From CAYNWK01 sp964400875 (lineage in GTDB: Bacteria; Chloroflexota; Anaerolineae; Anaerolineales; UBA4823), in contig CAYNWK010000089.1 in the NCBI GenBank assembly GCA_964400875.1, forward strand, positions 1 through 17,391: DNA of 17,391 bases. Reading direction: 5' to 3'. This document shows positions 7,411-14,013 of the stretch, piece after piece; within the stretch, counting starts at the first letter, position 1, and each line of letters begins with the position of its first letter. The notes under the pieces were generated by a model. It was not told the origin of the DNA, ran no database searches, and saw only the letters and a list, made by a program, of their open reading frames with translations. The position numbers were made by a program, and so were the translations under genes.

Positions 7411-7585
7411 AAATTTTCTCCTCCTACATTAAATCGGTTGATATTTGTTTTACAAAAAGAATGTTGGGAGCGTCAGTTAGGAAATTATCGATAGTTTAGC
7501 CCTCCTTTATTATACTGGATTGAGAAACATAAGGGGTAATTTTCTGATGGGAAGGGAAGCGCTCGCTACCCCGAATTTCGAAATG

Positions 7586-7614
7586 AGTATATCTCCGATC
7601 TTGCATCTTAGCAA
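7586..7614 (-). promoter_or_regulatory. Probable sigma-70-type promoter for the BMP lipoprotein gene
   Basis: On the minus strand TTGCTA (7609-7614) and TATACT (7586-7591) are separated by 17 nt, a good match to a housekeeping promoter. It would give a leader of about 170 nt. The 10-bp palindrome ATTTCGAAAT (7575-7584) covers the expected start of transcription and could be an operator. A second TATAAT (7509-7514) without a good -35 lies closer to the gene. I recognised no purine riboswitch in the leader. Confidence 0.5.
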
Positions 7615-7651
7615 GCTTGTGTGAAATATTATAGATTAAAACCTGGAGCTT

Positions 7652-7674
7652 GATCAGTATATCGCATACCGATC
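7652..7674. repeat. Inverted repeat between the two lipoprotein genes
   Basis: Arms GATCAGTAT (7652-7660) and ATACCGATC (7666-7674) are complementary with one G-T pair around a 5-nt loop. No T tract follows directly, so it is not a convincing terminator for the upstream lipoprotein gene. Its place about 40 nt upstream of the promoter candidate would also suit a regulator-binding site. Confidence 0.4.
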
Positions 7675-7705
7675 TTCGTTAGTTGCCTGGCAGAGATTAA
7701 TAACA

Positions 7706-8788
7706 TCATGGGGAAGTGTCTGGTCCATCCTGGCCCACGCCGGTGTCGATATAACCGGTTTGTAAATCGGGCAGGATCGCTTCGACGGCCATCTGCCGTC
7801 CTGGGCTTAATAGATCTGAGTTGGCGGCGTAGATCTCCGGCCGGGCGGACAATTGGCCGACCGGCATTCCGGCGATCAGCTCTGGCCAGGCTGTGCGTAG
7901 CGCCTCCGCAAAGTCAACCCCGATCGAGGCGACCCAGCGATTTTGTGCTGACTGGGGAGGTGGTTGATTGCCGATGATATTTACCCCGGCGGTAGCCAGA
8001 TGAGTTAAGAGTTCCTCTTGCTCAGCGCCGGGAGCAACGTAGATTGTTTCAACTGCCTGGGTGATTAATGCATCGGCTGCGCTCTGCCATTCATTAGAAC
8101 TGGCATCAGCTGGGAGTTCAAGGTAGAGGGGATATTGATTGTAAGGTGGATAGATTTGTTGGCAGAGACCACAGAAGAAGACCACGCCGTTGAGAAAACC
8201 ATCTCGAACGGCTATGCCGCCAGCGGAGTCGCTTACCGTTAGTGCGCCGACGCGCCATTCTGGGGTGGCGACCGCAGCAGTATAACCGGCGAGAAAACCC
8301 AGCTGGTCTGGACGCCCGCCGTCAGGACCGATGGCGCTCAAATTAGCGTTTGTCTCAAGTCCGGGGATGTTAATCCCCAGGAACTGGATCCCCGGCTCTG
8401 CGACAGCGATTTCTTGCAAGCCTGGGTCCGGCGGTACAGCGACTACCAGGACGACATCCGAGGTCAATTGGCCGGTCGAAAGCGTTGACACAGTTTCAAA
8501 ACGAACATCCTCTGCCGCGGCAAGCTCTGCCAAGATCGCCTCCAATTCGTTTACCAAAGATAGTTCGGCGGTCTCGGGCGCGACCAATAGCACCAGGGGC
8601 GAGCCAGGTGTGGGAGAATTCTGCTCCTGCGGGGAGGGAGTCAGCACCTGGGGTGGGGTTTTGATTGGCGTCTCGGTTGGCGAGGGAAAGGAAGGGGTCG
8701 GAGTTTGCTCCGCAGGTCCCTGGCAGGCGATCAATACTACGCTGATTACGATCAGCGCTGCCAGGCGGCGGAAAAGCAGATTGAGCAT
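7706..8788 (-). CDS. Divergent BMP-like lipoprotein, probable paralogue of the neighbouring binding protein
   Basis: A 360-residue lipoprotein. Residues 1-21 are a signal peptide with Arg-Arg and a hydrophobic core, ending in LIAC (Cys22). A Pro/Thr/Ser-rich linker extends to about residue 65, followed by a periplasmic-binding-protein-like domain. GFLAGYTAAVATPEWRVGAL aligns in style with AFLAGYVAAGTTQTGTVGTF of the BMP protein downstream, but the DDKSFN entry motif of that family is missing. A FFCGLC segment gives a CxxC pair. ATG 8788 is preferred because the signal peptide then has normal length. An in-frame TTG at 8815 would add nine polar residues. Neither start has a clear ribosome site, and TAAAAT (8796-8801) 7 nt before the ATG suggests a leaderless mRNA. 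The ligand is unknown; it may be a nucleoside or a sensor role for the same transporter. Confidence 0.75.
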   Translation of the reverse strand: MLNLLFRRLAALIVISVVLIACQGPAEQTPTPSFPSPTETPIKTPPQVLTPSPQEQNSPTPGSPLVLLVAPETAELSLVNELEAILAELAAAEDVRFETVSTLSTGQLTSDVVLVVAVPPDPGLQEIAVAEPGIQFLGINIPGLETNANLSAIGPDGGRPDQLGFLAGYTAAVATPEWRVGALTVSDSAGGIAVRDGFLNGVVFFCGLCQQIYPPYNQYPLYLELPADASSNEWQSAADALITQAVETIYVAPGAEQEELLTHLATAGVNIIGNQPPPQSAQNRWVASIGVDFAEALRTAWPELIAGMPVGQLSARPEIYAANSDLLSPGRQMAVEAILPDLQTGYIDTGVGQDGPDTSP

Positions 8789-8838
8789 GGCTGGTATTTT
8801 ACTATACTTAGTCAAGCGGCCCGATAGCGAATTTCTTG

Positions 8839-8880
8839 TATAATACGCTAGTCTTACCGCCGGGCAGTAATACTTCCCGG
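8839..8880 (+). promoter_or_regulatory. Promoter with downstream palindrome for the HAD-DUF389 gene pair
   Basis: A consensus -10 box TATAAT lies at 8839-8844, about 90 nt upstream of the HAD gene. No good -35 box is seen. Just after the predicted transcription start is an inverted repeat with arms CCGGGCAGTA (8860-8869) and TACTTCCCGG (8871-8880) around one base, with a single mismatch. This looks like a repressor site or a short leader hairpin. Confidence 0.5.
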
Positions 8881-8932
8881 TCTCCCACTAACTGCGTCAG
8901 GTCTAACCTAATGATATTTTCTTCAGGAACGC

Positions 8933-9403
8933 ATGATTGAATTGACCATACCGGGATTCAAATTCTTACAACTGGAGCACCTCGTTTGCGACGTCAACGG
9001 CACCCTGGCGCTGGATGGCAAGCTGCAGGAAGGGATCGCCCGGACGCTGGCGAACTTACAAGACCGGCTATCCCTGCATTTACTTACCGCGGATACACAC
9101 GGCCGACAGCATATTATCGATCATCAGCTCGGGTTTCAGGCAGTACGCATCGAGCCCGGAGATGAGGCCGGTCAGAAAGCAGCGTACGTCCAGCGCCTGG
9201 GGCCTGAACGGGTGATCGCCATCGGCCAGGGCGCCAATGATGCAGAAATGCTTAAGACATCTGCCCTGGGTGTTGGCGTGATCTCCCAGGAAGGGCTTTC
9301 CGTGGCCAGTATGCTGGCGGCGGACATCATCGTGCCGGATATTTACGCTGCGCTCGAATTGCTCGAAAAACCGTTACGCATCATGGCTAGCTTGCGGAGA
9401 TGA
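8933..9403 (+). CDS. Soluble HAD-fold hydrolase of the COG4087 ('soluble P-type ATPase') family
   Basis: A 156-residue cytoplasmic protein consisting of little more than a HAD phosphatase core without a large cap. Motif I is VCDVNGTLA (Asp19, with Asn in place of the second Asp), motif II is the Thr of LLTADT, the Lys of motif III is probably in GQKAAY, and motif IV is IGQGANDAEML. The Asn in motif I and a compact size are, as far as I know, normal for COG4087 proteins, which resemble the phosphorylation domain of P-type ATPases. The substrate is unknown. The ATG is chosen with AGGA 5 nt upstream. Its stop overlaps the start of the DUF389 gene (ATGA), so the two are translationally coupled and may act together. 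Confidence 0.82.
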   Translation: MIELTIPGFKFLQLEHLVCDVNGTLALDGKLQEGIARTLANLQDRLSLHLLTADTHGRQHIIDHQLGFQAVRIEPGDEAGQKAAYVQRLGPERVIAIGQGANDAEMLKTSALGVGVISQEGLSVASMLAADIIVPDIYAALELLEKPLRIMASLRR

Positions 9404-10599
9404 ACCAGTTTAATTCCGAGCATATTCCGGACGATCCGGATCGATTGCCGCCTGCACGGCGACGCCGGGCCAAGCGGTCGTTAATCCCGGCAGAGATCGA
9501 CGAGCGGGCTGAGGTCCTGGATAAAATCTCCCGGCGCGCTTTGCCGACGCTGGATTTCTTCATATTTTCGTTGTTGGCTGGGACGGTTTTCAGCGTCGGC
9601 TATTTATTGAATTCTCCTCCCATCTTACTTCTTGGTGCATTGCTGGCGCCGATGATGGCGCCGGTGGTTGGCGTTTCCCTGGGCACCGTGGTGGGATCGG
9701 TGCGTTATTTCATCCGCAACCTGGTGGGTTTATTGATCGGCTGCGGATTGGTCTTCGGCGTCGGGGTTTTAGTGGGGTATGCAACGCAATTCTGGCAGCC
9801 GGTTGATCTGGCTCTAGCCCATTTCTACACCCAATTGTCCTGGACAAACGTCCTGGTTTTAGCCCTGGGCGCCGCCCTGACTTCCGCTGCCCTGGTGCGG
9901 TCCGATCAAGGGCCGTACCTGCCCAGCGTTGCCCTGGCTTACGAACTTTACCTGCCGCTGCTCGCCGCCGGGATCGGCCTGGGCAGCGGCGAACCATTTC
10001 TCTGGCCGGATGGCCTGGTCGTCTTTGCCATCCACTTATCCTGGGGGGTGTTGATCGGCGCATTCGTCTTGTTGATCCTGGGATTCCGCCCGCTTACTTT
10101 GTTTGGCTATACCCTGGGTGGGGTCGTCACGCTGTTGGCGGTGATCCTGGCTATCGGAATCAGCGGCGCCGGAGCTGCCTTTAGCGCGCAGATCGCTCTG
10201 CCGACTCCGGTGCCGACCTCCACGCCTACCATCACCCTGACACCAACGCCCTCGCTTACACCCGTTCCGCCGACGGCGACTCCTACGCTGACTATCACCC
10301 CTACGCAGACATCTACGGGAACCCTGACCCCGACCCCCTCGCCGACGCCCATCCTGGCATTGATTACCGCTGGCGGAAACGCAGGTGGTGCGTTCTTACG
10401 GGCAGAGCCGGACTTCAACGCTGAGACCGTGGCGGTCTTAAACAATGGCAGCCTTGTTGAAGTGCTTTCCGATCAGCTGGTTGAACAGGATGGCTATTTT
10501 TGGGTCAACGTCTTGACAAGCGATGGCGAGGCAGGCTGGATCTTACAGAACCTACTGGTGACAGCCACGCCTTCACCGGATTGGGAAGCTACGCCTTAG
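9400..10599 (+). CDS. DUF389 multi-spanning membrane protein with C-terminal SH3b domain
   Basis: A 399-residue protein. Residues 1-45 are cytoplasmic and Arg/Pro-rich. About seven membrane segments follow to roughly residue 265, including the stretch LLGALLAPMMAPVVGVSLGT that is typical of DUF389 (TIGR00341-like) proteins. Residues 265-322 form a Thr/Pro-rich linker. The last 75 residues look like a bacterial SH3 domain: GGAFLRAEPDFNAETVAVLNNG, then DGYFWVNV and GWILQNLL. DUF389 has no established function; SH3b domains usually bind cell-wall peptides or other ligands outside the membrane, so the tail is expected to face outward. The start overlaps the HAD gene by 4 nt. The 3' end overlaps the convergent cytidine deaminase gene by 4 nt, leaving no room for a terminator between them. 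Confidence 0.85.
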   Translation: MNQFNSEHIPDDPDRLPPARRRRAKRSLIPAEIDERAEVLDKISRRALPTLDFFIFSLLAGTVFSVGYLLNSPPILLLGALLAPMMAPVVGVSLGTVVGSVRYFIRNLVGLLIGCGLVFGVGVLVGYATQFWQPVDLALAHFYTQLSWTNVLVLALGAALTSAALVRSDQGPYLPSVALAYELYLPLLAAGIGLGSGEPFLWPDGLVVFAIHLSWGVLIGAFVLLILGFRPLTLFGYTLGGVVTLLAVILAIGISGAGAAFSAQIALPTPVPTSTPTITLTPTPSLTPVPPTATPTLTITPTQTSTGTLTPTPSPTPILALITAGGNAGGAFLRAEPDFNAETVAVLNNGSLVEVLSDQLVEQDGYFWVNVLTSDGEAGWILQNLLVTATPSPDWEATP

Positions 10600-11006
10600 C
10601 TCTCCCTGACGATGTCTTGAGGACGGAATGCGCCGGGCAGAAGGTCCCCCACGGTAGCCTGATGAACGATCTCCCCCTGATCGTTGACAACCAGCACGGT
10701 TGTATCCAGGCCGAACTCGGAGAGCACCTGGCGACAGGCGCCGCAAGGCATCCCGCCATTCACGCTGGCGACGGCAATGGCCTCGAACGATTGCTCCCCT
10801 TGTGAGACAGCTTTGAATACAGCGACCCTCTCTGCACACATGGTGGTAGGATAGGCGGCGTTTTCCACATTGACCCCGTCATAAACGCGCCCAGATGCGG
10901 TTAAGACAGCTGCTCCCACCTTGTAGCTGGAATAAGGCGCATAAGCCCATTTACGGGCTTCTACAGCGGTCTGGATCAGTTTTTCTCGTACCTCGTCATT
11001 CAGCAT
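10596..11006 (-). CDS. cdd: Cytidine deaminase
   Basis: A 136-residue enzyme with all the hallmarks of tetrameric cytidine deaminase: NVENAAYPTTMCAER with the first zinc ligand Cys57 and the catalytic Glu59, then MPCGACRQVL with Cys88 and Cys91. It converts cytidine or deoxycytidine to uridine or deoxyuridine for pyrimidine salvage in the cytoplasm. The start is placed at the ATG 11006, where the family's usual N terminus begins and GAGG lies upstream. A longer reading from 11078 would add 24 unrelated residues that lie within the preceding gene. The 5' end overlaps the CBS-domain gene by 11 nt, so it is the third gene of the glmU operon. The nucleoside transporter elsewhere in the window makes a salvage role coherent. 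Confidence 0.95.
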   Translation of the reverse strand: MLNDEVREKLIQTAVEARKWAYAPYSSYKVGAAVLTASGRVYDGVNVENAAYPTTMCAERVAVFKAVSQGEQSFEAIAVASVNGGMPCGACRQVLSEFGLDTTVLVVNDQGEIVHQATVGDLLPGAFRPQDIVRES

Positions 11007-12294
11007 CCAGGTTGTCCTCTTCCTTGGTAAGCATAGATGAAGGCCTTTGCACACGCACCTTGCGAATACGCCTGCCACTGACTTGCTCGACAGTCAACTG
11101 TAAATTATCGACTTGTAAACTTTCCCCACCTGTAGGCACACGACCGATACGACTGTAAATAAAGCCCCCCAGGGTGTCGGCCTCTTCACGAGGGAGTTCG
11201 CTATCCATGATCTCGTTGAAGTCATCCAGATCGACTCTACCTTGAAACACGAATTCCGAGTCATCGATCCTCTGGTAGATCAATTCTTCGGCCTGATCGT
11301 ATTCGTCTAAGATCTCACCGACGATCTCTTCGACGATATCTTCTAGGGTGACCAGCCCGGCGACGCCGCCGTATTCATCTACCACAATGCCCATATGGAT
11401 GCGCTGCGCCTGCATTTCTGCCAGAAGCTCATCAACCTTTTTGGTCTCGGGGACGAAATAAGCCTGCCTGAGCAGCTCTTTCAGCGAATCGATCTGGCTG
11501 CCCTCATGCCAGATCTTCAACAGGTCTTTCGCATAAAGCAGGCCCATGATATTGTCCACCGACTCCTTGAAGACCGGAACGCGTGAGTAGCCGGATTGCA
11601 ACAAAGCGTCGACCGCCTCCGGCAAGGGAGTGGAAAACTCTAAAGCTAATAAGTCGATGCGCGGCACCATGATCTCCCGGGCCAGGGTGTCGCCCAGGCG
11701 AAAGATCGAGACGATCATCCTGCGCTCACCTTGTTCCAGGACCCCTTCTTGTTGGCCTGCCTCGACCAGGTTCATCAGTTCATCTTCCGTGACCATCACG
11801 GAGCTGTCTTGCTCGCCGTTTGTCTCGCGGTAGATCAGCATCGGTAGGGCCAGGAATGGAGCCGCGATGAACTTCAGCCCGACGGCGTAGGTACTGGTAC
11901 GAATGGCCCAATCTTCCGGGTTGTGGGCGACGAACTGCTCAACGATCCATTCCAGGAAAAAGAGGATCAGCGCAGCCAGCAGCAGCCCGGCTGCGGCTGG
12001 CCAGACGGGTAAAGGTCCGTTTTGCTGGGGGGCGAATAGCAGCAATATCAATCCGGCGATAAGGAAGCGGTAGATCGCCTGGAAGAGGTGTAAGCCGGCC
12101 TGTACACGAGCTTGATTGTTAATCAGCGCCAGGGTCCTGTTAACCTGCACTTGCTGGAATTCTCGCTGTCCGAGCAGGCGGGCCAAATTTGCGTTGTTAA
12201 AACTTGAGCGTGTGGCTGAATTAATCAGATCCAGGATGAGCAAGATGAAAAGGCTGAGCGTTATCAAAAATCGCACCAATTGGGTGTCAATCAC
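10996..12294 (-). CDS. CorC/HlyC-family (CNNM-like) membrane protein with paired CBS domains
   Basis: A 432-residue protein. Membrane segments lie near residues 8-27, 72-88, 98-118 and 137-155 (DUF21/CNNM region). Two CBS domains follow: the first around 206-262 (REIMVPRIDLLAL to GLLYAKDLL), the second around 278-330 (MGIVVDEYGGVAGLVTLEDI). A transporter-associated CorC_HlyC domain lies at about 343-417. Homologues are linked to magnesium or cobalt efflux and are often named hemolysins on old grounds. The CBS pair probably senses adenine nucleotides. The N-terminal region lacks the usual F-S-x-x-E-T signature of DUF21, reading INSATRSSFNNANLARL instead, so ion transport is not assured. It overlaps glmU by 4 nt upstream and cdd by 11 nt downstream. 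Confidence 0.88.
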   Translation of the reverse strand: MIDTQLVRFLITLSLFILLILDLINSATRSSFNNANLARLLGQREFQQVQVNRTLALINNQARVQAGLHLFQAIYRFLIAGLILLLFAPQQNGPLPVWPAAAGLLLAALILFFLEWIVEQFVAHNPEDWAIRTSTYAVGLKFIAAPFLALPMLIYRETNGEQDSSVMVTEDELMNLVEAGQQEGVLEQGERRMIVSIFRLGDTLAREIMVPRIDLLALEFSTPLPEAVDALLQSGYSRVPVFKESVDNIMGLLYAKDLLKIWHEGSQIDSLKELLRQAYFVPETKKVDELLAEMQAQRIHMGIVVDEYGGVAGLVTLEDIVEEIVGEILDEYDQAEELIYQRIDDSEFVFQGRVDLDDFNEIMDSELPREEADTLGGFIYSRIGRVPTGGESLQVDNLQLTVEQVSGRRIRKVRVQRPSSMLTKEEDNLDAE

Positions 12295-13649
12295 TTCTTT
12301 TCCAGTTTGCGGATCGAGCGGGCGGGCGCGCCTACCGCTAAGGTATAGTCCGGAACGTTGCGGGTGACCACCGCGCCTGCGCCGGTGCGAGCGCCTTCAC
12401 CGAGGCGAACCGGAGCGACGAGCATGGTATCACTACCAATGAACGCGCCGGCACCGATCTCGGTATGGTGTTTTTGTTCTCCATCGTAATTGCAGGTGAC
12501 CGTTCCTGCGCCGATGTTCACCTCCGGACCAGTGGTCGTATCTCCAACGTAGGAGAAATGACCCATCTTGGTGCCCGGTCCCAGGTAGGAGTTTTTCACT
12601 TCCCCAAAGTTGCCCATGTGCACGCCACGCCCTAAATGAGCGCCTTTGCGCAAGCGTGCGAACGGTCCCATATCGACCTCGTCGTCCAGGCGGGCGCCTT
12701 CTAACAGCGAACTCAAAACCCGGCAGTTATCGCCCAGGTGAGAGTCTCGAATGATGGTGTTCGGTCCCAGGTTGCAGCCGCGCCCGACGAGCGTGTCACC
12801 ATGCAAATAGGTGTTCGGCCAGATCACGGTATCCTGACCGACCTGCACACCGGCTTCCACATAGGTGGCGCCGGGATCGATCAAGGTTACACCGCCGAGC
12901 ATCAGGGACCGATTGATCCGTTCTCGCAAGACAGCGCTGGCTTCGGCTAAGTGAACTCGGTTGTTAATTCCGATGGCTTCCTCAGGGTCCTCCAGAGAGA
13001 CAGCCTGGACGGACATGCCGTCCGCGATGGCAGTCCCGACCAGATCGGTGAGGTAATATTCGCCTTTTGGCGAAAGAGGAATGCGCAACAGCGCCTCCCA
13101 TAGCCAATCCGCATCGAAACAGTACACGCTGGTGTTCAATTCCTGGATGGTTAGCTGTTCGGGCGTTGCCTGGGCTTCCTCTACGATGCCGATCACGCGT
13201 TTTTCCTGGTCACGTCGTACCCTTCCGAAGCCGCGCGGTTCGACAGTATTCACCGTGAGCATTGTGATCGGGGTGTTCTGGTCGCCAGTGGATTGGTGAG
13301 CGTTCAGGACCTGACGTAAAGTTCTCTCCGTAAGCAAAGGCATGTCTGCCGTGATAACCAGAATTAAATCTGCTTTATCTCGGAGCAGGTCCTCTGCTTG
13401 TTGGACGGCATGCCCTGTGCCCAGCTGCGGATCTTGAATGGCATATTGGGCCGATTCACCAATCGTCTGCTGCACCAGCTCGGCCTGATACCCTATGATA
13501 ATGACCGGCTTCGAGCCAGTGGCTGCGCTGGCAGCATCTACCGAGTAGTGCAGCATCGCTTTTCCCATCAAGGGGTGTAAAACTTTGGGTATCGAGGACA
13601 GCATGCGGGTTCCATGGCCTGCCGCTAAGATAACCGCAGAAATTTTCAT
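12291..13649 (-). CDS. glmU: Bifunctional GlmU: N-acetylglucosamine-1-phosphate uridylyltransferase / glucosamine-1-phosphate acetyltransferase
   Basis: A 452-residue protein of standard length. The N-terminal uridylyltransferase has LAAGHGTRM (8-16) and the conserved PKVLHPLMGK, QLGTGHAVQQA near 75-85 and TADMPLL near 100-106. The C-terminal left-handed beta-helix covers about 255-435 in hexapeptide repeats. It includes the catalytic His364 in KMGHFSYVGD and the conserved VNIGAGTVTCNYDG and FIGSDTMLVAPV. It makes UDP-GlcNAc, the precursor of peptidoglycan and other cell-surface glycans. The start ATG has GGAG 9 nt upstream. It leads an operon with the CBS protein (4-nt overlap) and cdd. The promoter is probably in the 210 nt separating it from the tRNA gene; no box is convincing there. 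Confidence 0.97.
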   Translation of the reverse strand: MKISAVILAAGHGTRMLSSIPKVLHPLMGKAMLHYSVDAASAATGSKPVIIIGYQAELVQQTIGESAQYAIQDPQLGTGHAVQQAEDLLRDKADLILVITADMPLLTERTLRQVLNAHQSTGDQNTPITMLTVNTVEPRGFGRVRRDQEKRVIGIVEEAQATPEQLTIQELNTSVYCFDADWLWEALLRIPLSPKGEYYLTDLVGTAIADGMSVQAVSLEDPEEAIGINNRVHLAEASAVLRERINRSLMLGGVTLIDPGATYVEAGVQVGQDTVIWPNTYLHGDTLVGRGCNLGPNTIIRDSHLGDNCRVLSSLLEGARLDDEVDMGPFARLRKGAHLGRGVHMGNFGEVKNSYLGPGTKMGHFSYVGDTTTGPEVNIGAGTVTCNYDGEQKHHTEIGAGAFIGSDTMLVAPVRLGEGARTGAGAVVTRNVPDYTLAVGAPARSIRKLEKK

Positions 13650-13741
13650 ATAGGTAGCTCCAATACTTTACCGGTATGCTCTTTACGGGCGTTTCAATTT
13701 TACACGGATGCTTAAGGGTCTATCTATAACATTGCGCCTTT

Positions 13742-13787
13742 AAAAAGTACGAGCGCCGCGCGGCTGTTCGTGCAACGCGATGCTCGT
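13742..13787 (-). terminator. Probable terminator downstream of tRNA-Gln
   Basis: On the minus strand an outer stem ACGAGC/GCTCGT (13782-13787 with 13749-13754) encloses GC-rich inner pairing, including the palindrome GCCGCGCGGC (13755-13764). It is followed by AC and TTTTT. It lies about 75 nt beyond the tRNA 3' end and upstream of glmU, as expected for tRNA transcript termination. The inner folding is not unique, so this is tentative. Confidence 0.5.
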
Positions 13788-13861
13788 TGGTGACAAGAGT
13801 CGAAAGCTATATAAGTTTGGTTCTTCGTCGGGCACAGCTACAATCCGTGAGAAGCATTAGG

Positions 13862-13932
13862 CTGGGGCGCCCGGATTCGAACCAGGATAAACGGATTCAA
13901 AGTCCGCTGTGCTACCATTACACCACGCCCCA
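13862..13932 (-). tRNA. tRNA-Gln (anticodon UUG)
   Basis: A 71-nt cloverleaf can be drawn fully: acceptor TGGGGCG with CGCCCCA; a D arm with GGTAGC; anticodon stem GCGGA/TCCGT around the loop CTTTGAA, with TTG at positions 34-36; a 4-nt variable region; and T arm CCTGG/CCGGG around TTCGAAT. The U1-A72 pair and G discriminator are typical of bacterial tRNA-Gln. The CCA end is not encoded (GCCT follows). Confidence 0.97.
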
Positions 13933-13963
13933 ATAGAGACGCCCGGGAAGCCGAGCGGGCTGT

Positions 13964-13993
13964 ATTGTAACATATCCATGAGCTCGCTGGCAA
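13964..13993 (-). promoter_or_regulatory. Promoter of tRNA-Gln
   Basis: On the minus strand TTGCCA (13988-13993) and an extended -10 box TG-T-TACAAT (hexamer 13964-13969) are 18 nt apart. The predicted start lies about 25 nt upstream of the mature tRNA 5' end. The short leader can fold through GCCCG/CGGGC. Confidence 0.75.
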
Positions 13994-14013
13994 TTTCCAA
14001 CCCTGCTTAAGTG

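Noticed and set aside
6547..7494. Plus-strand frame of 315 codons opposite the BMP lipoprotein gene
   Set aside because: Antisense shadow whose low-complexity Arg/Gly/Leu/His segment comes from the linker repeat of the real gene.
7411..7585. Purine-type riboswitch in the leader of the nucleoside-binding protein gene
   Set aside because: I could not find the conserved three-way junction loop sequences or a paired attenuator hairpin.
10596..11078. Longer cytidine deaminase starting at 11078
   Set aside because: The extra 24 residues lie inside the preceding CBS-domain gene and do not match the family; ATG 11006 gives the normal N terminus.
13933..14013. Terminator for the response regulator gene
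   Set aside because: The only inverted repeat there belongs to the tRNA leader and no T tract follows; the stretch is explained by the tRNA promoter.
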